The notes under the pieces were generated by a model. That model was not told where the DNA came from. It worked only from the letters and a program-made list of their open reading frames with translations, and did no database searches. Shown piece after piece: positions 45,234-53,282 of a DNA stretch of 64,000 nucleotides; the stretch's first letter is position 1; each line of letters opens with the position of its first letter. This DNA comes from Pseudomonas delhiensis (GTDB lineage Bacteria > Pseudomonadota > Gammaproteobacteria > Pseudomonadales > Pseudomonadaceae). The stretch lies in contig NZ_FZPC01000003.1 in assembly GCF_900187975.1 (NCBI RefSeq), positions 62,001 to 126,000 on the forward strand, read 5' to 3'. The position numbers and the translations under genes were made by a program.

Positions 45234-46178
45234 ATGAACCTGAAACGACGCCTGCGCGCCACCTTCGCCGCGCTGCTGCTGGGCGCCCCCCTGGCCCAGG
45301 CCGCCGACCTGCCGACGCTGCGCGTGGGCGACCAGAACTACTACAACGTGCGCGCCTCCATGGAGGCCTCGGGCGTGCTCGAAGGCGCGCCCTACACGGT
45401 CGACTGGAAGCACTTCCAGTCGGCCGCGCCGGTGGCCGAAGGGCTGCAGGCCGGCGCGCTGGACCTGGGCTTCCTCGGCGATTCCGGCTTCATCTTCCTG
45501 GCCGCCAAGGGCGCGCCGGTGAAGCTGATCGGCGTGTCGCGGCAGAACCCCGACACCATCGCCCTGCTGGTGCCCAAGGATTCGCCGGTGAAGACCATCG
45601 CCGACCTCAAGGGCAAGAAGGTCGCCTACTGGCCCGGCGCCTGGAGCCAGCAGCTGACCCTGCGGGCGCTGGAGAAGGCCGGCCTGCCGAAGGACTACGT
45701 GGACTTCGTGAAGCTGATGCCCATCGACGCCGCCGCCGCCCTGCCGCGCGGCAGCATCGACGCCTTCCCGGTGTGGGAGCCGTACATCTCGCAGCAGATC
45801 GTGTTCTCCGGCGCGCGGCCGATCCTCACCGCCCGCGACCTGATGCCGGGGCTGTCGAGCATCGCCGCCAACGCCGACTCCATCGAGCCCAAGCGCGCGC
45901 AGATCGCCGACTTCCTCGGCCGCCTGCAGCAGGCCCGGGCCTGGGTCGAGGCGCACAAGGAGCAGTACGCCGACATCTGGGCGAAGAAGGCCAACCTCGA
46001 CCAGGCGGTGTCGCGCCACTGGATCGGCCAGGCCGGCATGAGCGTCGGCCCGGTGGACAGCCAGGCCGCCGCCGACTACCAGGGCACCGCCGACTTCCTG
46101 GTGCAGACCGGCGCCCTGCCCAAGGCCTTCGACACCGCCAGCGTGATCGACACCTCCTTCGCCAAAGCCTTCCACTGA
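45234..46178 (+). CDS. Sulfonate-type ABC substrate-binding protein 1
   Basis: A 314-residue periplasmic receptor of the SsuA/TauA family with a signal peptide cut after AQA (residue 23). Features: TLRVGDQNYYNVRASMEASG, LDLGFLGDSGFIFLAAKGAPVKLIG, and LKGKKVAYWPGAWSQQLTLRALEKAGL. AGGAG lies before the ATG, 12 bases after the monooxygenase stop. No ATPase or permease accompanies it, so it may share TauBC or an SsuBC elsewhere. The ligand is unknown. Confidence 0.9.
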   Translation: MNLKRRLRATFAALLLGAPLAQAADLPTLRVGDQNYYNVRASMEASGVLEGAPYTVDWKHFQSAAPVAEGLQAGALDLGFLGDSGFIFLAAKGAPVKLIGVSRQNPDTIALLVPKDSPVKTIADLKGKKVAYWPGAWSQQLTLRALEKAGLPKDYVDFVKLMPIDAAAALPRGSIDAFPVWEPYISQQIVFSGARPILTARDLMPGLSSIAANADSIEPKRAQIADFLGRLQQARAWVEAHKEQYADIWAKKANLDQAVSRHWIGQAGMSVGPVDSQAAADYQGTADFLVQTGALPKAFDTASVIDTSFAKAFH

Positions 46179-46194
46179 GCACGGAGCACAGACC

Positions 46195-47277
46195 ATGAGC
46201 ATCCAGTTTCTCGGCATGATCGGCCACCGCCTGGCCTCGGAAACCCTCGCCCCGGCCGGCCCGATCCTCGACAAGCAGTACATCGCCGCCTTCGCCCGCG
46301 CCCACGAGGAAGCCGGCTTCGACCGCATCCTGGTCGGCTACTGGTCGGACCAGCCGGACGGCTTCCTGGTGGCCGCCACCGCCGGCCTGGCCACCTCGAA
46401 AATCAACTTCCTGCTGGCGCACCGCCCCGGCTTCGTCGCGCCGACCCTGGCCGCGCGCAAACTGGCCACCCTGGAGCACCTGCTCGACGGGCGCCTGGCG
46501 GTGCACATCATCAGCGGCGGCAGCGACGCCGACCAGCGCAAGGACGGCGACTACCTCGACCACGACCAGCGCTACGCCCGCAGCGAGGAATTCATCGAGG
46601 TGCTCAAGCGCACCTGGACCAGCGCCGAGCCCTTCGACTTCCACGGCGAGCACTACCGCGTGGAACAGGCCTTCTCGGCCATCCGCCCGCAGCAGAAGCC
46701 GCACATCCCGGTGTACTTCGGCGGCTCTTCGGAGGCCGCGCTGAAGGTCGCCGGCAAGCAGGCCGACGTATTCATGCTCTGGGGCGAGCCCCTGGCCCAG
46801 GCCGCCGAGACCATCGCCGCGGTGCGCGAGCAGGCGCGGCAGAATGGCCGCGAGGTGGAGTTCAGCCTGTCGTTCCGGCCGATCCTCGGGCGCACCGAGG
46901 AAGAGGCCTGGGCCAAGGCCGAGGCGATCCGCGCAACTGCCGGCGAGCGCCTGGGCGAGGCCGGTTTTCCCAAGGGCAAGCCGCAGAGCGTCGGCGCCCA
47001 GCGCCTGCTCAAGGCGGTGGAGCAGGGCGACCGCGTCGACGAACGCCTGTGGACCGGCATCGCCAAGCTGGTTGGCGGCGGGCACAACTCCACCGCCCTG
47101 GTCGGCACCCCGGAGCAGGTCGCCGATGCGCTGCTGGCCTACTACGACCTGGGCGTGCGCAGCATCCTCATCCGTGGTTTCGACCCGCTCAACGACGCCG
47201 TGGAATACGGCCGCGATCTGATCCCGCTGACCCGCGCCAAGGTCGCCGAGCGCGAGCGTCGGCGTGCCACGGCCTGA
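46195..47277 (+). CDS. SsuD-like flavin-dependent monooxygenase, second copy
   Basis: A 360-residue LLM enzyme clearly paralogous to the one 1 kb upstream: AHEEAGFDRILVGYWSDQPDGFLVAA, LLAHRPGFVAPTLAARKLATLEHLLDGRLAVHIISGG, DGDYLDHDQRYARSEEFI, and VGGGHNSTALVGTPEQVADALLAYYDLGVRSILIRGFDPL. Substrate-loop residues differ from the first copy, so the two may take different sulfonates. GGAG precedes the ATG, 16 bases from the binding-protein stop, within one operon. Confidence 0.92.
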   Translation: MSIQFLGMIGHRLASETLAPAGPILDKQYIAAFARAHEEAGFDRILVGYWSDQPDGFLVAATAGLATSKINFLLAHRPGFVAPTLAARKLATLEHLLDGRLAVHIISGGSDADQRKDGDYLDHDQRYARSEEFIEVLKRTWTSAEPFDFHGEHYRVEQAFSAIRPQQKPHIPVYFGGSSEAALKVAGKQADVFMLWGEPLAQAAETIAAVREQARQNGREVEFSLSFRPILGRTEEEAWAKAEAIRATAGERLGEAGFPKGKPQSVGAQRLLKAVEQGDRVDERLWTGIAKLVGGGHNSTALVGTPEQVADALLAYYDLGVRSILIRGFDPLNDAVEYGRDLIPLTRAKVAERERRRATA

Positions 47278-47281
47278 ACCC

Positions 47282-47857
47282 ATGACCGTCCCGCAGACCC
47301 CGCCGCTGGCGCTCAACGACCTGCTGCCGGCGCTCACCCGGCAACTGGCGGAAAGCGCCGAGGCCTACGACCGCAGCGGCGATTTCCCCCACGCCAACCT
47401 CGCCCTGCTGCAACGCCACGGCCTGCGCGACTTCGCCCAGGCCAGCGCGGCGCTGCTGGGTGCGCTCTACGACGGCATCGCCGGGGCCGCCCGCGACTGG
47501 CTCGTGCAGTGGCTGGGCGAGCGCGTGCCGGCTAGCCTCGGCGCGCCCCTGGCGAGCCTGCCGCGGGTGCAGGAGGCGGTCGGCGCCATCGACGGCCTGC
47601 TGCTGCAGAACCGCCTGCTGCTCGACGCCGCCTGCCGCGACCGCCTGACGGCCAGCGAGTCGGGGTTGATCAAGGTCGCGGTCACCGACAACGCGGTGGC
47701 GGTGCTCGAGAAAGCCCTGGAACTGACCGGCAACCACGGCCTCAGCCGCCACAACCCCTTGCAGCGGCATTACCGCGACGTGCTCTGCGGGCGCGTGCAC
47801 ACACCGCAGAAAGACAGCGTCTGGATCGCGGCGGGGAGGGCGGCGCTGAGCCCCTGA
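47282..47857 (+). CDS. Internally shortened acyl-CoA dehydrogenase-like protein
   Basis: A 191-residue protein that resembles DszC/SfnB-type acyl-CoA dehydrogenase-like flavoproteins but lacks their centre. The first about 45 residues (LAESAEAYDRSGDFPHANLALLQRHGL) match the N-terminal helix. The chain then jumps directly to the C-terminal helical domain (ALLGALYDGIAGAARDWLVQWLGERVPASLGAPLASLPRVQEAVGAI) and ends with the usual TGNHGLSRHNPLQRHYRDVLCGRVHTPQKDSV. Roughly 180 residues, including the flavin-contacting beta domain, are absent. The frame is intact with normal codon use. It may be a scaffold, a half-enzyme partner or a remnant. The ATG lacks a good ribosome site, and a GTG at 47264 is possible. 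Confidence 0.75.
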   Translation: MTVPQTPPLALNDLLPALTRQLAESAEAYDRSGDFPHANLALLQRHGLRDFAQASAALLGALYDGIAGAARDWLVQWLGERVPASLGAPLASLPRVQEAVGAIDGLLLQNRLLLDAACRDRLTASESGLIKVAVTDNAVAVLEKALELTGNHGLSRHNPLQRHYRDVLCGRVHTPQKDSVWIAAGRAALSP

Positions 47858-47968
47858 CCCCCCGGGATTACCTGAAGGAAACGACGGCAATATCGGCGAC
47901 CGCACCGGCGGAACGGATAGCCCAAGACAACCCCCGGCTTCCGTGCGGAGCCGCCTGGAGATTGCCCC

Positions 47969-48955
47969 ATGAAACGAACCCTGCGTGTCCTCGCCGGCCT
48001 GCTGGCCGCGACCCTGCTGGCCGGTGCCGCCAGCGCCGCCGAACCCGTCACCCTGCGCCTGGGCGACGTGAAGGGCGACCGCTACGCCTCGCTGCGCGCC
48101 TCCGGCGAGCTGGAGAACCTGCCGTACAAGCTGGAGCTGTCGGCCTTCCCCTCCGGCGCCCCGGTGCTCGAAGCACTGAACGCCGGCGCCCTGGACATCG
48201 GCTTCACCGGCGACATCCCATTCCTCTTCGTCTACGCCGCCGGCGCGCCGCTCAAGGCCGTCGGCGCCTGGCACTTCAACCCGGCGACCGTGGCGCTGGT
48301 GGTGGGCAAGGACTCGCCCATCCACTCGGTGGCCGAGCTCAAGGGCAAGCGCATCGCCGTCAACCGCGGCGGCTGGGGCCACTTCATGGCCCTGGGCGCG
48401 CTGCGCCGTGCCGGGCTCAAGCCGGAAGACGTGACCTTCTCCTTCCTCGGCCCGGTGGACGGCCGCGCCGCCCTGGTGCGCGGCTCGGTGGACGCCTGGG
48501 TGCCCTGGGAGCCCTACACCTCCAGCGCCGTGCTGCTCGACCAGGCGCGGGTGATCGACAACGGCGAGGGCATCATGACCGGCTATTCCTATGCCCTGGC
48601 CAGCGACGCCGCCATCGCCGCCAAGAAGGCCGCCATCACCGACCTGCTGACGCGCCTGGCGCGCGCCCAGGCCTGGGCGCTGCAGCACCCGGACGCCTTC
48701 GCCGCGGCCCTGGCCAGGGACCTGAACATGCCCCGGGAAGTCACCCGCCGCTGGGTGGGCGAGGCGCGCATCAGCCCCATCGTGTTCGACGAGCGCATCG
48801 CCGCCACCCTGCAGAAGGCCGCCGACTTCTTCCATGGCGAAGGCGTGCTGCCCAAGGCGCTGAACGTCACCCCGGCGTTCGACTTCGGCCTGTCTGGCGG
48901 CGCCGCCGAAGTGGCCCGCCACCTGCCCGCCGACCTCAGCGTCGGCCAGCGGTAG
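47969..48955 (+). CDS. Sulfonate-type ABC substrate-binding protein 2
   Basis: A 328-residue periplasmic receptor with a signal peptide ending in ASA (about residue 23, MKRTLRVLAGLLAATLLAGAASA). Family features: LRLGDVKGDRYASLRASGELENLPYKLELSAFPSGAPVLEALNAGALDIGFTGDIPFLFVYAAGAPLKAVG and LKGKRIAVNRGGWGHFMALGALRRAGL. It is more similar in length and motif to SsuA-like proteins than to TauA. It again lacks its own permease. The 111-base gap before it contains no obvious terminator. Confidence 0.9.
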   Translation: MKRTLRVLAGLLAATLLAGAASAAEPVTLRLGDVKGDRYASLRASGELENLPYKLELSAFPSGAPVLEALNAGALDIGFTGDIPFLFVYAAGAPLKAVGAWHFNPATVALVVGKDSPIHSVAELKGKRIAVNRGGWGHFMALGALRRAGLKPEDVTFSFLGPVDGRAALVRGSVDAWVPWEPYTSSAVLLDQARVIDNGEGIMTGYSYALASDAAIAAKKAAITDLLTRLARAQAWALQHPDAFAAALARDLNMPREVTRRWVGEARISPIVFDERIAATLQKAADFFHGEGVLPKALNVTPAFDFGLSGGAAEVARHLPADLSVGQR

Positions 48956-48981
48956 CCCTGACGGTTCTCAGCTAAGGCAAA

Positions 48982-48997
48982 AAGGTTATTTAACCTT
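48982..48997. promoter_or_regulatory. Palindrome before the second acyl-CoA dehydrogenase-like gene
   Basis: AAGGTT and AACCTT flank ATTT in an AT-rich patch 27 bases after the binding-protein stop and about 140 bases before the next start. It is a likely regulator site or promoter element for a new transcription unit. Confidence 0.4.
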
Positions 48998-49138
48998 GCC
49001 GTACCGCTTGGATATGGTTTTAAGTATCGCCCCGGCCGCGCCTCGCGCGCGGCGCAACGGGGCGCCGCCGAACCCCTTCGCTTCAGTCTCCCCGCGCGCC
49101 ATTCGCCCAGGCACTGATCCCGTCGTCCCGAGGTGCCC

Positions 49139-50041
49139 ATGAGCGTCGCCCCGTCCCGGCTGGCCCCCGCCGAGCCGTTCCTCCAGAGCGCCGTCGCCGG
49201 CCCCGCCGCCTGGGCCCGCGCCCTGCGCGAATCCGGGCTGCTGCGGCTGTCGCTGCCGGCCCAGCTGGGGGGCGGCGGCAGCCCCTGGCGCGAGGTCCTG
49301 CAGGTTCTGCGCGACCTCTGCGAACGCGACGGCGGCCTGGCCCGGCTGTTCGCCGTGCACCACCTGCAGCTGACCCGCGTGCGCCTGCTCGGCAGCCGCG
49401 AGCAACTGCAACGCCTGCTGCACCTGAGCCTGCTGCGCGAGCCGCTGTGGGGCGCCCTGGGCGAGGACGACGGCCAGCGGCTGCGGGCGGAAGAACACGT
49501 GCGCGGCGGCTTCCGCGTCAACGGCGCGCAGTGGGACGCCTTCACCGCCGAGGCGGCCGACTGGCTGCTGCTGCGCGCCTGGCACGCGCCCAGCGGCGAC
49601 TTCCTGCTGGCCGCGCTGCCCAGCGCCCGGGCGGGCCTTGCGCTGCGCGCCGGCGCCCTCTGCCAGGGCCTGCGCCTGCACCCGGAAGACATCCTGCTGC
49701 CGCCGGGCCTGGCGGCCACGCCCAGATGCGTGCTCTGCGACGGTCTGGCGCAACTGCTGCAGGCCAACGTCGCCCTGGGCCTGGCGCTGCAGGCCGCGGA
49801 CAGCCTGGACCTGCCCGAGGCCTCGGAACTGTCGCGGCTGCTCGGCCTGGGCCTGGTGCTCAGCGAGCAGGCCGCCCGGCAGCTGGACGAGGGCATCGAG
49901 GCGGGCGCGGCGCTGGCCTTCGGCCGCGCCAGCCACTTCGCCAACCTCGCCGCCCAGGCCCTGGCGGTGGCCCGCCAGGCGGCCCAGGCGAGCCTCCGTG
50001 CGGAAGGCGTGAGGGCCCGGCTGCTGGGGGCTGCGCACTGA
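49139..50041 (+). CDS. C-terminally reduced acyl-CoA dehydrogenase-like protein
   Basis: A 300-residue protein with the N-terminal helical domain of DszC/SfnB-type flavoproteins (ALRESGLLRLSLPAQLGGGGSPWREVLQVLRDLCERDGGLARLFAVHHLQL) and a recognisable beta domain (HVRGGFRVNGAQWDAFTAEAADWLLLRAW). Only a shortened helical C terminus follows, lacking the final TGxxG...RxxRD block of the family. Normal members are about 380-410 residues. It has GAGG five bases before the ATG and its own upstream palindrome. It is the structural complement of the shortened protein 1.3 kb upstream, which keeps just the C-terminal part. Confidence 0.75.
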   Translation: MSVAPSRLAPAEPFLQSAVAGPAAWARALRESGLLRLSLPAQLGGGGSPWREVLQVLRDLCERDGGLARLFAVHHLQLTRVRLLGSREQLQRLLHLSLLREPLWGALGEDDGQRLRAEEHVRGGFRVNGAQWDAFTAEAADWLLLRAWHAPSGDFLLAALPSARAGLALRAGALCQGLRLHPEDILLPPGLAATPRCVLCDGLAQLLQANVALGLALQAADSLDLPEASELSRLLGLGLVLSEQAARQLDEGIEAGAALAFGRASHFANLAAQALAVARQAAQASLRAEGVRARLLGAAH

Positions 50042-50217
50042 TGGCGGGATGAATCCGGGCGATATTAGTTAAGAACTAAAAATTATTTATTTCAGATTTT
50101 TTATAGCTGTAATCTTCACTTCACCGGACCACCGGACTCATTCAGAACACCTGACCCCAGTCCCGTGGTCCGTCCTCGCTCTGCAGGCGGCCGCCCCGTA
50201 CCCGAGGAGCCGTACCC
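50042..50217. other. AT-rich promoter region before binding protein 3
   Basis: About 60 bases (50064-50125) are strikingly AT-rich for this genome (TTAGTTAAGAACTAAAAA, then TTATTTATTTCAGA). TTAGTT and AACTAA form inverted 6-mers around AAG (50067-50081). It probably contains the promoter and regulator sites for the tau-linked genes. No coding potential is seen. Confidence 0.5.
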
Positions 50218-51189
50218 ATGTCCCGCAGCCCGTTCCTGCGCCGTTTCGCCGTCGGCCTCGCCGCCTCCGCCGCCCTGCTGGGCGCCCTGGGCGCGCACGC
50301 CGAAGGCACCCTGCGCATCGGTTTCCAGAAGTCCTCCACCCTGCTGACCATCGTCAAGGCCCAGGGCACCCTGGAGCGCGAGCTGGGCAAGCAGGGCATC
50401 AAGGTGAGCTGGCATGAGTTCCCCAGCGGCCTGCCGCTGCTCGAATCGCTCAACGTCGGCAACGTCGACCTGTCCGCCGACGTCGCCGACACCGTGCCGG
50501 TGTTCGCCCAGGCCGCCGGCGCGCAGCTGACCTACTTCGCCCGCGAAACCCCGTCGCCCACCGCGCAGTCGATCCTGGTGCCGGAGGATTCGCCGCTGAA
50601 ATCCCTGGCCGACCTCAAAGGCAAGCGCGTGGCCGTGACCAAGGCCGCCGGCAGCCACTACCTGCTGATCGCCGCGCTGGCCAAGGCCGGCCTGAAATTC
50701 TCCGACATCCAGCCGGCCTACCTGACCCCCGCCGACGGCCGCGCCGCCTTCGAGAACCACAAGGTCGACGCCTGGGTGACCTGGGACCCGTACGTCGCCA
50801 GCGCCCAGCGCCAGCAGCACGCCCGCGTGCTCGCCGACGGCCAGGGCCTGGCCAGCTACCAGCGCTACTACCTGGCTTCCAGCGACTACGCCAAGGTCCA
50901 CCCGGAAGTGCTCAGGCAGGTCTTCGCCGAGTTGCAGAAGACCGGGCGCTGGGTGAAGGAACACCCGGCCGACGCGGCCAAGCTGCTCGGCCCGCTGTGG
51001 GGCAACCTCGACGCCGCCACCGTGGAGCAGGCCAACGCCCGCCGCAGCTACGACGTGCAGCCGGTGCGCGCCGACGGCCTCGAGGAGCAGCAGCGCATCG
51101 CCGACGCCTTCTACGCCCAGGGCCTGCTGCCCAAGCCGGTGGACGCCCATGCGGTGCAGGTCTGGCAGCCGGACCTGGCGCGCAACTGA
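50218..51189 (+). CDS. Aliphatic sulfonate ABC substrate-binding protein 3 (SsuA-like)
   Basis: A 323-residue periplasmic receptor, the closest to SsuA of the three. The signal peptide ends AHA (about residue 28). Features: LRIGFQKSSTLLTIVKAQGTLERELGKQGIKVSWHEFPSGLPLLESLNVGNVDLSADVADTVPVFAQAAGAQLTYFA and the C-terminal QQRIADAFYAQGLLPKPVDA. It sits 80 bases upstream of tauA and could feed aliphatic sulfonates to TauBC or a distant SsuBC. A twin-arginine-like SPFLRRFAVGL start is present but not a strict Tat motif. Confidence 0.9.
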   Translation: MSRSPFLRRFAVGLAASAALLGALGAHAEGTLRIGFQKSSTLLTIVKAQGTLERELGKQGIKVSWHEFPSGLPLLESLNVGNVDLSADVADTVPVFAQAAGAQLTYFARETPSPTAQSILVPEDSPLKSLADLKGKRVAVTKAAGSHYLLIAALAKAGLKFSDIQPAYLTPADGRAAFENHKVDAWVTWDPYVASAQRQQHARVLADGQGLASYQRYYLASSDYAKVHPEVLRQVFAELQKTGRWVKEHPADAAKLLGPLWGNLDAATVEQANARRSYDVQPVRADGLEEQQRIADAFYAQGLLPKPVDAHAVQVWQPDLARN

Positions 51190-51269
51190 GCCGAATTTCC
51201 CGCCGCCCCGCGAGGGGCGGCCCGTCACGGCCCGGCCGGCCGCCCCGAATGCATTTCCAGGAGCACCCC

Positions 51270-52280
51270 ATGAAACGCACCTTCGCCCCGCGCCGCCTGC
51301 TGGCCGCGCTCGCCCTGGCCGGCGTCGCCGGCATCGCCCAGGCCGACATCACCCTCGGCTACCAGACCGGCGTGGACCCGACCAAGGTCCCGCAGGCCGA
51401 CGGCACCTACGAGAAAGCCATCGGCGAGAAGCTCGACTGGCGCCGCTTCAACAGCGGCCCGGAAGTGGTCGCCGCCATCGCCTCCGGCGACGTGCAGCTG
51501 GGCAACCTCGGTTCCAGCCCGCTGGCCGCCGCCACCTCCCGCGGCCTGCCGATCGTGGCCTTCATCGTCACCGCGCAGATCAATGCGGCGGAAGCCCTGG
51601 TGGTGCGCAACGGCAGCAGGATCGAGAAGCCCGAGGACCTGGTCGGCAAGACCATCGCCACGCCCTTCGTGTCCACCTCGCACTACAGCCTGCTGGGCGC
51701 GCTCAAGCACTGGAAGATCGACCCCACCAAGGTGAAGATCGTCAACCTCAACCCCACCGAGATCGCCGCCGCCTGGCGTCGCGGCGACATCGACGGGGCC
51801 TTCGTCTGGTCGCCCGCCCTGGGCGAGATCAAGAAGAGCGGCAAGGTGCTGACCGACGCCGCGGAAGTGGGCAAGTGGGGCGCGCCGACCTTCGAGGTCT
51901 GGGTGGCCCGCAAGGACTTCGCCGAGAAGCACCCGGAGGTGCTGGCCAAGTTCGCCCGCGTGACGCTCGACTCCTTCGCCGACTACAACGCCCACAAGGC
52001 CCAGTGGACCGCCGACTCCGAGCAGGCGAAGAAGATCGCCCGGCTGACCGGCGCCGCCCCCGAGGACGTGCCCGAGCTGCTGGCTGGCAGCGCCTTCCCG
52101 GAGACCAAGGAGCAGCTCTCCAGCGCCCTGCTCGGTGGCGGCACCGCCAAGGACATCGCCGGGACCGCGGCCTTCCTGAAGGAACAGAAGCGCGTGCCTT
52201 CGGTGCTCAAGGACTACTCGCCCTACGTCAGCGCGGAGTACGTGCGCCAGGCGGAGAGCGTGCAGGTGGGGCAGCGCTGA
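51270..52280 (+). CDS. tauA: Taurine ABC transporter substrate-binding protein TauA
   Basis: A 336-residue periplasmic receptor with a signal peptide cut after AQA (about residue 25). TauA signatures include ITLGYQTGVDPTKVPQADGTYEKAIGEKLDWRRFNSGPEVVAAIASGDVQLGNLGSSPLAAATSRGLPI and the pattern TPFVSTSHYSLLGALKHWKID, as in E. coli TauA. AGGAG lies about 8 bases before the ATG. It begins tauABCD, though a REP doublet separates it from tauB. Confidence 0.94.
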   Translation: MKRTFAPRRLLAALALAGVAGIAQADITLGYQTGVDPTKVPQADGTYEKAIGEKLDWRRFNSGPEVVAAIASGDVQLGNLGSSPLAAATSRGLPIVAFIVTAQINAAEALVVRNGSRIEKPEDLVGKTIATPFVSTSHYSLLGALKHWKIDPTKVKIVNLNPTEIAAAWRRGDIDGAFVWSPALGEIKKSGKVLTDAAEVGKWGAPTFEVWVARKDFAEKHPEVLAKFARVTLDSFADYNAHKAQWTADSEQAKKIARLTGAAPEDVPELLAGSAFPETKEQLSSALLGGGTAKDIAGTAAFLKEQKRVPSVLKDYSPYVSAEYVRQAESVQVGQR

Positions 52281-52305
52281 TCGCGCCGGCCTGCTCGATC
52301 TCCCT

Positions 52306-52425
52306 GTAGGAGCGAGCTTGCTCGCGAACAGCCCGGCACCTTTCTCCACCTCGTCATTCCCGCGAACGCGGGGATGACGGGGAAGGTGTGGCGTGAAGCG
52401 GGTTCGCGAGCAAGCTCGCTCCTAC
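52306..52425. repeat. Inverted REP pair between tauA and tauB
   Basis: GCGAGCTTGCTCGC REPs face each other at 52306-52329 and 52402-52425, with CATTCCCGC...GCGGGGATG in the spacer. Such intercistronic REP doublets can raise the upstream mRNA level, matching the need for more binding protein than transporter. Confidence 0.85.
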
Positions 52426-52490
52426 GAAGAGCGAAGAGCGCAACGTGCGAAGCGCCCAGCATTCCTTCTTACCCTACGGAGGGCAGAAAC

Positions 52491-53282
52491 ATGAGCCGTT
52501 TGACGGCCGAGGCGGTGAGCCTCTCCTTCGAGCAGCATGGCCAGACCCGGCGCGTGCTGCATGAACTGACCCTGGATGTGGCCAAGGGCGAGTCCCTGGT
52601 GGTGCTCGGCCCTTCGGGCTGCGGCAAGTCCACCCTGCTCAACGTCCTCGCCGGTTTCCAGAAGCCCGACCGTGGCCGCGTGCAGATCGACGGGCGGACC
52701 CTCGAAGGCCCCGGCGGCGAACGCGGCGTGGTGTTCCAGGACGACGCCCTGATGCCCTGGCTGGATGCCCTCGACAACGTCGCCCTGGGCCTGCGCATCC
52801 GCGGCCTGGGCCGCGCCGAGCGCGAGGCCCGCGCCCGCGAGGTGCTGGCCCTGGTCGGCCTGCAGGAGCATGCGCATTACCGCGTCTCGCAGCTTTCCGG
52901 CGGCCAGCGCCAGCGCCTCGGCCTGGCCCGCGCCCTGGCGGTGGAGCCGGACTTCCTGCTGCTCGACGAGCCCTTCGGCGCCCTCGACGCGCTGACCCGC
53001 GAGCGCATGCAGGTGCTGACCCTGGAGCTGTGGCGCAAGACCGGCAAGGGCCTGTTCCTGATCACCCACAGCGTCGACGAGGCGCTGTTCCTGGCCACCG
53101 ACCTGGTGGTCATGGACGGCCCGCCGGCGCGCATCGTCAAGCGCCTGCGCCCGGACTTCGCGCGGCGCTACGCGGCCGGCGAGCCGGTGCGCTCGATCAA
53201 GGCCGACCCGGAGTTCGGCGGCCTGCGCCAAGAGTTGCTGGACGAGTTCCTGGAAGAACCGGAGGCCGAACATGCCCACTGA
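52491..53282 (+). CDS. tauB: Taurine ABC transporter ATPase TauB
   Basis: A 263-residue ATP-binding subunit. Walker A GPSGCGKST (about residues 39-47), Q-loop VFQDDALMPWLD, signature LSGGQRQR, Walker B LLLDEPFGALD and switch histidine ITHSVDEALF are all intact. The sequence is of the Tau/Ssu subfamily. GGAGG precedes the ATG by about 9 bases. It overlaps tauC by 11 bases. It is the only ABC ATPase in this window, so orphan binding proteins nearby may depend on it. Confidence 0.95.
   Translation: MSRLTAEAVSLSFEQHGQTRRVLHELTLDVAKGESLVVLGPSGCGKSTLLNVLAGFQKPDRGRVQIDGRTLEGPGGERGVVFQDDALMPWLDALDNVALGLRIRGLGRAEREARAREVLALVGLQEHAHYRVSQLSGGQRQRLGLARALAVEPDFLLLDEPFGALDALTRERMQVLTLELWRKTGKGLFLITHSVDEALFLATDLVVMDGPPARIVKRLRPDFARRYAAGEPVRSIKADPEFGGLRQELLDEFLEEPEAEHAH

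Noticed and set aside
44409-46328. 639-codon minus-strand frame across the monooxygenase and binding-protein genes
   Set aside because: It crosses two clear plus-strand genes and their junction and is a codon-bias artefact.
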